Source of the DNA: Asanoa ishikariensis
Lineage (GTDB): Bacteria > Actinomycetota > Actinomycetes > Mycobacteriales > Micromonosporaceae
NCBI RefSeq assembly: GCF_900107455.1
Contig: NZ_FNQB01000001.1
Location: forward strand, 1,674,001-1,738,000
Length of the DNA stretch: 64,000 nucleotides
Direction: 5' to 3'
In this document: positions 42,149 to 52,357 of the stretch, in pieces
How positions within the stretch are numbered: position 1 is the first letter of the stretch
Layout: each line of letters starts with the position of its first letter
Translations under genes and position numbers: made by a program
Notes under the pieces: model-generated
What the model saw: the letters and a program-made list of their open reading frames with translations, nothing else
The model's database searches: none
Told to the model about the DNA's origin: nothing

Positions 42149-43135
42149 GTGAAGAAGCTGATCAACGAGCCAGAGGGCGTGCTCAACGACGCACTGGTGG
42201 GATTCGCGGCCGCGAACCCGGACCTCGTCGTCAACCTGGAGGACCGCTACATCAGCCGAGGCCCGACAGCGGGCAAGGTCGCGCTGGTCTCCGGTGGCGG
42301 ATCCGGCCACGAGCCGCTGCACGGCGGATTCGTCGGCTACGGGATGCTCGACGCCGCCTGTCCGGGTGAGGTGTTCACCTCGCCGGTGCCGGACCAGATG
42401 CTGGCCGCGACCAAGGCCGTCGACGGCGGTGCGGGCGTGCTGCACGTGGTCAAGAACTACACCGGTGACGTGCTGAACTTCCAGATGGCGGCCGAGCTGG
42501 CCGGCGACGACGGTCTCCAGGTCGAGTCGGTGCTCGTCAACGACGACGTCGCGGTGGAGAACAGCACCTACACGGCGGGCCGACGGGGCACCGGCGGCAC
42601 GGTCTTCGTCGAGAAGATCGCCGGCGCGGCGGCCGAGCGCGGTGCCGACCTGGCCGCCACCGCGGCGGTGGCCCGCGAGGTCAACGACCGTTCGCGCTCG
42701 TTCGGCATCGCGCTCAGCGCCAACGTCATCCCGGCCACCGGCAAGCCCGGTTTCGAGCTCGGCGACACCGAGATCGAGCTCGGCGTCGGCATCCACGGCG
42801 AGCCCGGCCGGGCGCGCGGGCAGGTCAGCACCGCCCGGGAGCTCGCCGGTGTGGCGCTCGACGCCATCCACTCCGACATGCCGCTCTCCGGCGACGTGCT
42901 GGTGATGGTCAACGGCCTGGGCGGCACACCGCTGATCGAGTTGTACGTGGTCTACGCCGCCGTCTCCGAATGGCTGGAGGGTCACGGCGCCACGATCACC
43001 CGCAACCTGGTCGGCAACTACATCACCAGCCTGGAGATGGCCGGTTGCTCGATCACCGTGGCCAGGATGACCCCCGAGCTCACCGAGCTGTGGGACGCAC
43101 CGGTGCAGACGCCGGCGCTGCGCTGGGGTCGTTGA
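42149..43135 (+). CDS. dhaK: Dihydroxyacetone kinase subunit DhaK
   Basis: 328 residues, GTG start. KVALVSGGGSGHEPLHGGFVGYGML is the sugar-binding loop, and GVGIHGEPGR carries the His that forms the covalent hemiaminal with dihydroxyacetone. NYTGDVLNF is also typical. DhaK binds the triose; DhaL-ADP donates phosphate received from DhaM. Related DhaK-type kinases act on four-carbon ketoses such as erythrulose, so the substrate could be a tetrulose. Its stop overlaps the dhaL start by one base. Confidence 0.95.
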   Translation: MKKLINEPEGVLNDALVGFAAANPDLVVNLEDRYISRGPTAGKVALVSGGGSGHEPLHGGFVGYGMLDAACPGEVFTSPVPDQMLAATKAVDGGAGVLHVVKNYTGDVLNFQMAAELAGDDGLQVESVLVNDDVAVENSTYTAGRRGTGGTVFVEKIAGAAAERGADLAATAAVAREVNDRSRSFGIALSANVIPATGKPGFELGDTEIELGVGIHGEPGRARGQVSTARELAGVALDAIHSDMPLSGDVLVMVNGLGGTPLIELYVVYAAVSEWLEGHGATITRNLVGNYITSLEMAGCSITVARMTPELTELWDAPVQTPALRWGR

Positions 43136-43776
43136 TGGACACCAGCGCTTTCCAGGCGTGGGTGCACGAGGCGTCGCTGCTGATCACCGAACACGCCTCT
43201 CGGCTGACCGACCTCGACGCGGCGATCGGGGATGGCGACCACGGCATCAACCTGCGCCGTGGCTTCCAGGCGGCGGACGAGATGATCGAGAAGTCGGAGT
43301 CCGAGACGGACACGCCCGGCGCGGTGCTCCGCACGGTCGGTCGGGCACTGATCAGCAAGACCGGCGGCGCCTCCGGACCGATCTACGGGACCGGGTTCCG
43401 CCAGGCCGGCAAGGCGCTGGGCGACGTGACCGACGTCGACGCGGTGCTGCTGGGCAGCGCCCTGGAGGCCGCGTTCAACGGGATCCAGCAGCTCGGCGCC
43501 GCCCACCTGGGCGACAAGACGCTGCTGGACGCGCTGGGCCCGGCGGTCACCGCGTACCAGGTGGCGGTCGAGGACGGTGGCGACATCGTCGCCGCCACCC
43601 GGGCCGCCGCGGACGCGGCCGAACGCGGGCTGGCGGAGACCATTCCGATGCTGGCCCGCAAGGGCCGGGCCAGCTACCTCGGTGAGCGCACCATCGGCCA
43701 CGAGGATCCCGGTGCGGCGTCGACCGCGCTGATCATGCGAGCGCTGGCGACCGTGGCCGCCGGCGAGGCATCGTGA
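43135..43776 (+). CDS. dhaL: Dihydroxyacetone kinase subunit DhaL
   Basis: 213 residues, all-helical. LDAAIGDGDHGINLRRGF supplies the Mg-ADP-binding Asp residues; KTGGASGPIYGTGF and LGDKTLLDAL are conserved ADP-site segments. In PTS-type Dha kinases the bound ADP is a cofactor rephosphorylated by DhaM. Its end overlaps the enzyme I GTG by 4 nt. Confidence 0.95.
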   Translation: MDTSAFQAWVHEASLLITEHASRLTDLDAAIGDGDHGINLRRGFQAADEMIEKSESETDTPGAVLRTVGRALISKTGGASGPIYGTGFRQAGKALGDVTDVDAVLLGSALEAAFNGIQQLGAAHLGDKTLLDALGPAVTAYQVAVEDGGDIVAATRAAADAAERGLAETIPMLARKGRASYLGERTIGHEDPGAASTALIMRALATVAAGEAS

Positions 43777-45440
43777 CGGCGGTCGCGCACCGGTGGACCG
43801 GGCAGGGGGTCGCACCGGGCGCGGCTGTCGCCGGCTCCTGGCGGGCGGACCGACCGATCCCGGCCGGCACCGTCCACATCGGTCCGAACGAGGTGGAGGC
43901 GGCGTTCGCAGCCGTCGCGGCTGAGCTCGAACAGGCCGCCGAGCGGCAACGCCAGCAGGGCCGCTCCGCGGCGGCCGACATCGTCGAGGTCGGTGCGCTG
44001 ATCGCCGCGGACCCGGATCTCGTCGACTCGGCCAAGCAGGCGGCCGGCGCCGAGCAGCCGCTGCCGGCCGTGCGCGACGCCGTGGAAAGCTACGCCACCG
44101 TTCTCGACTCGCTGCCCGACGAAGCGCTCAGCCAACGGGCCGCCGACGTGCGCCAGGTCGGCCGACGGGTGCTGGAGCGGCTGGCCTACCCGGACGGTGG
44201 CCGCGACGCACCGGCGGGGGACCGGTTCGTCCTGATCGCCACCGACATCGGACCGGCCGACCTGATCGACCATCTGGGTGGGGGCCTGGTCGGCGCGGTC
44301 GCGGTGCGCGGCGGGGCCAACTCGCACGCCGCCATCGTCGCCCGCTCGGTCGGGCTGCCGCTGGTGACCGGCATCGACCCGGAGGTGCTCGACCTGCCCG
44401 ACGCGACCGACCTGCTCGTCGACGCCGACGCCGGGACCGTCGTCGCCGAGCCGTCCGCGACGGAGGTGGCGCGCACCGAGGCGGCATCGGCGCACGAGCT
44501 CGAGCGCCGGGGCCGACTCGCCGCCGAACGCGGCCTGCCGCACGTCACCGCGGACGGCCAGCCGTTCGGCCTGTACGCCAACGTGGCCTCGGACGTCGAG
44601 GTCCGCCTGGCGCTGGAGAGCGGCGCCATCGGCAGCGGCCTGGTCCGCACCGAGCTCGGGTTCCTCGAGGCCGACCGGTGGCCCGGCGAGGCCGACCACC
44701 GGCGGACGCTGGCGCCGCTGCTGGCCGAGGCGCACGGCCGGCCCGTCACGGTCCGGCTGCTCGACTTCGCCAACGACAAGATCCCCCCGTTCCTCTCCCC
44801 ACCGGCCGGGCTGCCGTCGCTGCTCGCCAACCCCGCGGCACTGACCGCCCAGATCCGCGCGATCGTCGACCTGGGCCGTGGCGTGGGGCTGCGGATCATG
44901 GTGCCGATGGTCACCAGCCCCGACCAGGTGGCGCCGGTGCGGGCCATCGTCAACGCGGCCTCGGTCACCTTCGGTGTGCCGGCGCCGCCGGTCGGCGCGA
45001 TGGTCGAGACGATCGCGGCGGTGCGCGACATCGACGCCCTCTGTCAGGTGGTCGACTTCGTCTCGATCGGCAGCAACGACCTGACCTCCGAGGTGCTCGA
45101 CCTGGACCGGATCGACCCGCGGGCGCGCACCGAGCTCGCCGCACATCCGCGGGTGCTGTCGCTGATCGGTCGGGTGGTCGCGGCGTCCAACGCCGCCGGG
45201 CTGCCACCGCTGACCGTCTGCGGCGACGCCGGCTCGCATCCGACGACACTCCCGTTGCTGCTCGGCGCCGGTGTGCGGTCGGTCAGCGTGGCGGTGGCCC
45301 GGATCGACGAGACCCGGTGGAGGCTGCGCCGGTTGGACGCCGCCGAGTGCCGCACACTGTTCACCGACGCGTTGCGGCTGGGCGGCGCCGGCGAGGTCGC
45401 CGCGTTGGTCGAGGAACGGATTGAGGTGGCCATGCCATGA
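43773..45440 (+). CDS. ptsI: PTS enzyme I (PEP-protein phosphotransferase)
   Basis: 555 residues. GGANSHAAIVARS holds the phosphorylated His; the PEP barrel has LVRTELGFL, RLLDFANDKIPPF, IMVPMVTSP, VGAMVETIAAV, FVSIGSNDLTSEVLDLDR and the active Cys in TVCGDAGSHP. It transfers phosphate from PEP to HPr. A dedicated enzyme I inside a dha operon indicates a closed PTS for this kinase, as the operon also encodes DhaM and HPr. Confidence 0.95.
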   Translation: MTAVAHRWTGQGVAPGAAVAGSWRADRPIPAGTVHIGPNEVEAAFAAVAAELEQAAERQRQQGRSAAADIVEVGALIAADPDLVDSAKQAAGAEQPLPAVRDAVESYATVLDSLPDEALSQRAADVRQVGRRVLERLAYPDGGRDAPAGDRFVLIATDIGPADLIDHLGGGLVGAVAVRGGANSHAAIVARSVGLPLVTGIDPEVLDLPDATDLLVDADAGTVVAEPSATEVARTEAASAHELERRGRLAAERGLPHVTADGQPFGLYANVASDVEVRLALESGAIGSGLVRTELGFLEADRWPGEADHRRTLAPLLAEAHGRPVTVRLLDFANDKIPPFLSPPAGLPSLLANPAALTAQIRAIVDLGRGVGLRIMVPMVTSPDQVAPVRAIVNAASVTFGVPAPPVGAMVETIAAVRDIDALCQVVDFVSIGSNDLTSEVLDLDRIDPRARTELAAHPRVLSLIGRVVAASNAAGLPPLTVCGDAGSHPTTLPLLLGAGVRSVSVAVARIDETRWRLRRLDAAECRTLFTDALRLGGAGEVAALVEERIEVAMP

Positions 45441-45838
45441 CCGAAGGCCTGGGACTCGTGGGGATCGTGCTCGTCTCGCACAGCGCCGCCCTCGCCGAAG
45501 GCGCGGCGGAGCTCGTCCAGCAGATCTCCGGCGGGGCGACGGTGGTGCCGGCCGGCGGCACCGACGACGGCGGTCTGGGCACCAGCACCGCCCGGATCGA
45601 GGCCGCCATCGACGACGCCGAGACCGGATCGGGAGTGCTGATCATCCCCGACCTCGGCAGCGCGGTGCTGAGCGCGCGGGCGGTGCTGGCCGACCTGGCG
45701 GGCGAGACCACCGCGCGGCTCGTGGACGCACCGTTCGTCGAGGGCGCGGTCGCCGCGGCGGTGGCCGCCGGCAGTGGCGCCGACCTGGACGCGGTAGCCG
45801 CGGCCGCCGAGGAGGCGCGCGATGCCACCAAGTTCTGA
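45437..45838 (+). CDS. dhaM: DhaM, EIIA-mannose-like phosphocarrier of Dha kinase
   Basis: 133 residues with GIVLVSHSAALAEGAAEL (phosphorylated His15) and LIIPDLGSAVLSARAVL, the dimer-forming DhaM segment. It is a single domain, unlike E. coli DhaM, which also carries HPr- and EI-like domains; here those functions are separate genes on either side. It overlaps HPr by 17 nt. Confidence 0.93.
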   Translation: MTEGLGLVGIVLVSHSAALAEGAAELVQQISGGATVVPAGGTDDGGLGTSTARIEAAIDDAETGSGVLIIPDLGSAVLSARAVLADLAGETTARLVDAPFVEGAVAAAVAAGSGADLDAVAAAAEEARDATKF

Positions 45839-46109
45839 CGGTGCCGTGGAGCGGGTGGTGGTGCTGCCCAAACCGCTGCACGCCCGGCCGGCCGGCCAAC
45901 TCGCCCGGCTCGCCGGCCGGCACAAGGAGACCACCATCCAGCTCGTCGCGGGTGCGAAGAAGGCCAACGCCCGCGGCGTGCTCGCGGTGATGGCGATGGG
46001 CGCGGTGACCGGCACCGAAGTGACACTGACGGTCACCGGGCCGGACGCGGAGGCGGTGGCCGACGAGGTCGCCGACATCCTCACCGCCGCTGAGGCCGTC
46101 GACGGCTAG
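45822..46109 (+). CDS. ptsH: HPr phosphocarrier, lacking the regulatory Ser46
   Basis: 95 residues. PKPLHARPAGQLARLA carries the phosphorylated His20. At the position of the regulatory Ser46 (KSIMGVMSLG in Bacillus) this protein reads ARGVLAVMAMG, so Gly replaces Ser. It cannot be controlled by HPr kinase in the usual way and is probably dedicated to the Dha kinase. It starts inside dhaM and ends the operon. Confidence 0.93.
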   Translation: MPPSSDGAVERVVVLPKPLHARPAGQLARLAGRHKETTIQLVAGAKKANARGVLAVMAMGAVTGTEVTLTVTGPDAEAVADEVADILTAAEAVDG

Positions 46110-46215
46110 CCCGTACCCCGGGACGCTGGCACCTGGGGTGAAGGGCGTTCGCGTGTGCCCGAGTACCTTCGACTCGACGGCGGCCCGGTCGCCGCCTGAG
46201 TGAAGGAGAAGCGGC

Positions 46216-47067
46216 ATGCGACTGATGCGGATCGGGCCAGCCGGCGCCGAGCGTCCCGTTTTGCTCGACGGGTCTGGTCAGTATTTCGACCTCGGCGGGG
46301 TCACCTCCGACATCGACCCGGCGTTCTTCGCCGGCGACGGCATCGAGCGGGTCCGCGCGGCGCACGCCGCCGGTTCGCTGCCGGTGTTCGACGCGGCCGG
46401 CCAGCGGATCGGTGCGCCGATCGCCCGGCCCAGCGTGGTGCTCTGCATCGGGATGAACTACGCGGCGCACGCCGTCGAGTCGGGCGCCCAGCCGCCGGAG
46501 CAGCCGGTGATGTTCTACAAGGCCCCGAACACGGTGGTCGGTCCGGACGACGATGTGCTGATCCCGCGCGGCTCGAAGGAGACCGACTGGGAGGTCGAGC
46601 TCGCGGTGGTGGTCGGCCGCCGTGTCCGCTACCTCTCGTCGCCCGACGAGGCGCTCTCCTACGTGGCCGGCTATGTGATCGCCAACGACGTGTCGGAGCG
46701 GGAGTTCCAGCTCCGGCAGAGCGGCGGCCAGTGGTCGAAGGGCAAGAGCAGCGAGACCTTCAACCCGCTCGGCCCGTGGCTGGTCACCGCCGACGAGGTG
46801 GCCGACCCGCAGGCACTTCGGCTGCGCTCCTGGGTCAACGGCGAGCCGCGCCAGGACTCGTCGACCGCCGACATGGTCTTCAACGTGGCCACGCTGATCT
46901 ACCAGCTCAGCCAGGTCACCGTGCTGGAGCCCGGTGACCTGATCAACACCGGCACTCCCGAGGGCGTCGCGCTCTCGGGCCGCTTCCCCTATCTGACCGC
47001 GGGCGACGTGGTCGAGCTGGAGATCGACGGTCTCGGCCGGCAGCGCCAGCTCTTCCAGCAGGCCTGA
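46216..47067 (+). CDS. Fumarylacetoacetate-hydrolase family enzyme
   Basis: 283 residues. The C-terminal FAH domain (about 72-280) has CIGMNYAAHA, the metal ligands in DWEVELAVVVG (two Glu) and a downstream Asp (ANDVSERE), then FNPLGPWLVT and GDLINTGTPEGVALS. Members hydrolyse or decarboxylate 2,4-diketo acids (2,4-diketo-3-deoxyfuconate, oxaloacetate-like or ureidoglycolate-type compounds). It stands alone after the dha operon. AAGGAGAAGCGGC is a clear ribosome site. Confidence 0.92.
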   Translation: MRLMRIGPAGAERPVLLDGSGQYFDLGGVTSDIDPAFFAGDGIERVRAAHAAGSLPVFDAAGQRIGAPIARPSVVLCIGMNYAAHAVESGAQPPEQPVMFYKAPNTVVGPDDDVLIPRGSKETDWEVELAVVVGRRVRYLSSPDEALSYVAGYVIANDVSEREFQLRQSGGQWSKGKSSETFNPLGPWLVTADEVADPQALRLRSWVNGEPRQDSSTADMVFNVATLIYQLSQVTVLEPGDLINTGTPEGVALSGRFPYLTAGDVVELEIDGLGRQRQLFQQA

Positions 47068-47072
47068 TCCGC

Positions 47073-47957
47073 TTACTGGATGACGCCCTCGGCCCGGAGC
47101 TCCAATTGCGCTTGGCCGAGGGCGACGGCGGCGAACTCGGCCACCTCGGGATCCAGGTCGCGTCGGCTCACCGCCCAGCCGGCCGTGGCGCTCAGACCTG
47201 GCCGCAGGGACTCCCGGGACAGGAACATGCGGAGTTCCTTGCCGACCTCGTCGCGGCGGCGTAACGAGATCATCCCCGCGCGTTCCGCCACGGCGGGAAA
47301 GCTCCGGGGTACGACGATCAGCGCGTCGTCGTCCGGGAACACGACGTTGTCGAAGTCCATGCCGTCGAACTCGGCGTAGCGGAAGTCGCTGGACGCGAAG
47401 GTCACGTTCCGCAGGAGCATCGGTGCTGGCTGGCCGCGGCCCAGGAACCGCACGTCCGACAGCCGGCCGGTGAACCGGCAGCCGACGAAGGAACACGCCG
47501 TGAACTCGACGCGGCGCAGGGCCGGGAACGTCGTACCCGTGAAGGTCGTGCGCTCGGCGCTGAGGTGGTTCGACTTGATCCCGGCCAGGTCGACCGATGA
47601 CCAGATGCCGCCGGCGACTATCGCCTCCCGGAGGTCGGCCCGCCGCATGGTGGACTCCGCGACGGCCCCACCGCTGAACACCGTGGCGGACAGGTTGGCG
47701 TCGTCGAATCGGCACCGTCGCCACCGGACGCCGGTGAGGTGCGCCCCGGACAACCAGGCATGGCTGAGGTCCGCGCCGGTGATCTCACCTCCCTGCGCGT
47801 CCACACCACCGGCCGGCAACCCGCGCAGGTCGACCAGGCCGTCCACGGTGGGCAGTCCTTCCAGCGAGGTTCCGTTCGCGAGCCGCTCCAGAACCTCGCG
47901 GGCGCGGGCGACCCCGTCCCCGGTGCTCCAACGCTTGACCAGCTCGCCAGGCGGCAC
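47073..47957 (-). CDS. Pentapeptide-repeat protein
   Basis: About 294 residues. Residues 50-200 show stretches of the A(D/N)LXX-type right-handed beta helix (GADLSHAWLSGAHLTGV, DDANLSATVFSGG, RRADLREAIV). The repeats are irregular and Cys/Phe-rich after 150 (TACSFVGCRF). I chose the GTG at 47957 because AAGGAGG lies 5 nt upstream; a TTG 30 nt earlier is weaker. Some pentapeptide proteins mimic DNA and protect gyrase; nothing here decides that. Confidence 0.82.
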   Translation of the reverse strand: MPPGELVKRWSTGDGVARAREVLERLANGTSLEGLPTVDGLVDLRGLPAGGVDAQGGEITGADLSHAWLSGAHLTGVRWRRCRFDDANLSATVFSGGAVAESTMRRADLREAIVAGGIWSSVDLAGIKSNHLSAERTTFTGTTFPALRRVEFTACSFVGCRFTGRLSDVRFLGRGQPAPMLLRNVTFASSDFRYAEFDGMDFDNVVFPDDDALIVVPRSFPAVAERAGMISLRRRDEVGKELRMFLSRESLRPGLSATAGWAVSRRDLDPEVAEFAAVALGQAQLELRAEGVIQ

Positions 47958-48046
47958 GTCGACCTCCTTGGACGGGAAAGGCGTCAATGTACCGGGATTC
48001 CGGCTGGCATTTCGTACCCGAAAAGCGGTGATGGCCGGATTACCAT

Positions 48047-49282
48047 GTGTCCACTATGCGCAGATTATTCAGTGCGGTCGGCATCTTCCTTTCCGCTGGG
48101 CTGCTGGCCGCCCCGGGCGCCGCGGTCGCAGCGCCGCCGGGCTACGACGGCTCCGTCGTCACGATCACGACCGCGGCCATCGGGGCACCGAACAACCCGG
48201 CCGTCGCCGTCGTACCCTTCACCGACGCCGTCTACCGCACGTGCGCCGACGCGCCGGTGTCCTCGCGCGGCTGCCTCATGGTCGGCCGCGTCGGATACCC
48301 GTACCAGATCGGTCGACTCGAGGTCACCGTCAAGCAGTGGGTGGCGTTCCTCAACACCGCCGACGCGGACGGGCGTGACCCGCACAACCTCTACGACCTC
48401 ACCGAGAGCGCGACGGCCTGGCCCCGGTACGGGCAGATCGACTTCGCGCCGCGCGCGGGGCGGGGACACCACTACTCGGTGGCCTATCCACAGTGGGCGG
48501 ACAAGCCCTACGGCTTCGCGACGTTCCTGCGGGCGGCCCGCTTCGTCAACTCGCTGCACAACGGTCGGGTGATCGGGACGAAGACCCGGGACGCCGGTGC
48601 CTTCCGCTACACCAGCTACGAGATCCGGCTCTCACCCCGCACCGAGACCGGCATGTACGACATGGCGCGCCGCGTGCCGACGCGTACCAGTGCCGCCGGG
48701 TTCGTGGTCCCGAGCCAGAACGAGTGGATCAAGGCGGCCTACTACGAGCCGCGGAACCGCACCTATTGGAAGTACCCGACGAACCCGGGCGTCTTCGGAG
48801 ACGGCGACGACACGGCGCCCAAGCAGACCGTGCTCAACCCGTCGACGGGCGACGTCACCAACGGGGCGACCCAGCCGCTGGCCTCCTTCCACGCCAGCGG
48901 GACGCCGGCGCCGGCCTGGTGCCCGGGACAGGTGCCGGACGAGCTCTGCACCACGGTCAACCCGATGGGGCTCGATCCGCAGACGTACGCCTCGGTCTAC
49001 CAGGGCAGCCTTTCGACGGTCGGGCAGGCGCGCACGCTCTCACCGTGGGGCACCCTCGACCAGGGCGGCAACGCGGTCGAATGGACCGACACCGTCACCC
49101 CACCGCCGGCGGGGCAGAGCGGCGAGCGGGTCTGGCGACGGCTGCACGGCGGCATCTCCAACGCGCCGGCCTTCCAGATGTGGCCGTCGGCGGTCGGGCT
49201 CCAGCCACAGGACAACTCGTTCTTCGAGCACACGTACCCGTGGCTCGGCATCCGGATCGGAATTGTCGGAGGGCTCCGCTAG
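48047..49282 (+). CDS. Exported formylglycine-generating-enzyme-fold (SUMF1-like) protein
   Basis: 411 residues. A signal peptide (RRLFSAVGIFLSAGLLAAPGAAVA) precedes a SUMF1-type C-type-lectin-like domain: YQIGRLEVTVKQWVAFLN at the start, VPSQNEWIKAAYY, WGTLDQGGNAVEWTDT and WPSAVGLQPQDNSFFEHTYPWLGIRI at the end. This is the PEP-CTERM-like subgroup rather than a true sulfatase activator, since the catalytic Cys pair is not seen in its usual place. Start may be the GTG at 48047 or the ATG at 48056. Confidence 0.85.
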   Translation: MSTMRRLFSAVGIFLSAGLLAAPGAAVAAPPGYDGSVVTITTAAIGAPNNPAVAVVPFTDAVYRTCADAPVSSRGCLMVGRVGYPYQIGRLEVTVKQWVAFLNTADADGRDPHNLYDLTESATAWPRYGQIDFAPRAGRGHHYSVAYPQWADKPYGFATFLRAARFVNSLHNGRVIGTKTRDAGAFRYTSYEIRLSPRTETGMYDMARRVPTRTSAAGFVVPSQNEWIKAAYYEPRNRTYWKYPTNPGVFGDGDDTAPKQTVLNPSTGDVTNGATQPLASFHASGTPAPAWCPGQVPDELCTTVNPMGLDPQTYASVYQGSLSTVGQARTLSPWGTLDQGGNAVEWTDTVTPPPAGQSGERVWRRLHGGISNAPAFQMWPSAVGLQPQDNSFFEHTYPWLGIRIGIVGGLR

Positions 49283-49292
49283 CGTCCCGGTC

Positions 49293-49964
49293 ATGGGTGA
49301 GTTCCTTGCGGTGTCGGCGTTCCGGACCGAGCACGCCGACCAGGTGATGGGCAGCGTCGAGCGATATGTGCGCACGCACGGCTGGCGCACCGAGGAGGTC
49401 GTCGGCGGCTCTGCCTACGACTACAAGAACCACGTGCTCCAATACGCGCCCGTCGACGGCTGGACCGTGTTGCTGTGGCCGACCTACTTCACCGACGTGC
49501 CGGCGGCGGCGTTCGTGTCCGGGGAGCTGGGTGTGTTGGCGAGCACGGCACACATCCACGACGGCGACTACTGGGCACACACGCTGCTGCGTGACGGCAC
49601 GATTCTCGACCGGTTCGCGTCCATGGTGGACTACTTCACCGACGACCCCGCCGTGGTCGCCGACCTCAAGCGCGGGTGGTCGGGCGACCCGGCGGTGGTC
49701 GCCTCGGCGATCGGCCGACCGGTCGACGACCTACGCCCCTATCTGGTCCACATCGCGCTGGGCGACGACGAAGAAGAAGACCCGGTGGAGGTCAAGGCGT
49801 TCCCCGACGACCGGTTCACGCTGGAGGACGCGTGGGTCTTCGTCGACTTCTGGCGCCGGCTGGGCATCACCTACCCGGCCGACGTCGACGCCTTCGCGGG
49901 CCGGCTGGGCCTGGCCGAGGGCTGGTTCGGCAAGCTACCGGAAGGCGCCGAGGGAGACCTCTAG
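49293..49964 (+). CDS. Hypothetical cytoplasmic protein
   Basis: 223 residues, acidic, without membrane segment or signal. It starts GEFLAVSAFRTEHADQVMGSV and has a predicted alpha/beta fold with an aromatic-rich middle (YAPVDGWTVLLWPTYFTD). I do not recognise a family. TAGCGT ends 7 nt before the ATG, which supports this start as leaderless. It converges on the DUF72 gene with a 4-nt overlap. Confidence 0.78.
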   Translation: MGEFLAVSAFRTEHADQVMGSVERYVRTHGWRTEEVVGGSAYDYKNHVLQYAPVDGWTVLLWPTYFTDVPAAAFVSGELGVLASTAHIHDGDYWAHTLLRDGTILDRFASMVDYFTDDPAVVADLKRGWSGDPAVVASAIGRPVDDLRPYLVHIALGDDEEEDPVEVKAFPDDRFTLEDAWVFVDFWRRLGITYPADVDAFAGRLGLAEGWFGKLPEGAEGDL

Positions 49965-50800
49965 AAGAGTGTCAACGGCTCGACGGGCTCGGGTTCGGGC
50001 AGCGGCCGCAGGCCGGGCACCTTGGCTCGCACCTCGTCGTGGAAGCGGCGGGCCAGGGCCGGTGCGTCGGCGTTGTCCGGGGTGTGCACGAAGACGGTGG
50101 GGGAGCGGCCCTCGCGCAGCCAGCCGGCGGTGACCTCGACCCAGCGCTGCCAGCCCTCGACCGTCGCGTCGGTGGCGTCGCGGCCGAGATAGCGGACGAT
50201 CGGAAACTCGGTCAACGCCCGCGTACGCAGCGGCATGCGCGGCTTCTTCGTCCACGCCTCGCGCTCGGCGGCACTGGTCGGCGGGCGCCGGAAGAACGCG
50301 GTGGTGTCGAACGGCACCCACTCCGCGCCGTCCAGCACCCGCTCCAGTGCCTCGGCCGCCCGCCGGTCGGTGAAGAACGCCGGGTCGCGGACCTCGACGG
50401 CGCACCGGTAGGCGGGCGGCAGACGGCGCAGGAGGACCCGCAGCGCGCCCAGGTCGGCGGGCGTGAACGAGCCCGGAAGCTGGATCCACAGGGCATGCGC
50501 CCGCGCGCCGAGCGGCTCGATCGCGTGCAGGAACGCGCGCAGCGGCTCGTCGGCATCGACGAGCCGCCGCTCGTGCGTGATCACCTTCGGCAGCTTGACC
50601 ACGAGACGGAAGTCCGGATCCGTCTGCGCTGCCCACGACTCGACCGTCGCGCGGGCCGGCGTCGCGTAGAAGGTGGTGTTGCCCTCCACCGCGTCGCACC
50701 AGCCGGCGTAGTGGCGCAGGCGCTCCGCCGACTGCTGAGGCAGGAAGCGCCCTTGCCACGACTTGAGCGACCACATCGCGCAACCGACCGCCAGACGCAT
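49961..50800 (-). CDS. DUF72 (YecE-like) TIM-barrel protein
   Basis: 279 residues. VGCAMWSLKSWQGRFLP, the Glu-rich EGNTTFYATPARATVESW, FRLVVKLPKVITH and LWIQLPGSF are signature segments of DUF72. The family is a TIM barrel of unknown chemistry, found near Fe-S and UV-response genes in some species. TACGGT lies 7 nt before the ATG, giving a leaderless start. Confidence 0.92.
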   Translation of the reverse strand: MRLAVGCAMWSLKSWQGRFLPQQSAERLRHYAGWCDAVEGNTTFYATPARATVESWAAQTDPDFRLVVKLPKVITHERRLVDADEPLRAFLHAIEPLGARAHALWIQLPGSFTPADLGALRVLLRRLPPAYRCAVEVRDPAFFTDRRAAEALERVLDGAEWVPFDTTAFFRRPPTSAAEREAWTKKPRMPLRTRALTEFPIVRYLGRDATDATVEGWQRWVEVTAGWLREGRSPTVFVHTPDNADAPALARRFHDEVRAKVPGLRPLPEPEPVEPLTLF

Positions 50801-50815
50801 GGGCTCTACCGTAGG

Positions 50816-52225
<1,410 letters not shown>

Positions 52226-52357
52226 GTGACCGAGTCTTGGTCGGGGCGCGGTGCCTAACCAGGGACAACTGATCCGTGGAACAGCTCCGGCATTTTGGTT
52301 GTTCTTGCTGCTGGCAGGGTCCCTTCTCCCGGGGTGATCCGTGTCACGGGAGGAAAC
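52226..52357. promoter_or_regulatory. Divergent promoter region of aldehyde dehydrogenase and its regulator
   Basis: 132 bp with two direct copies of TGATCCGTG (52270-52278 and 52335-52343), each followed by a short AC-containing extension. They are candidate binding sites for the divergent HTH regulator. Confidence 0.45.
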
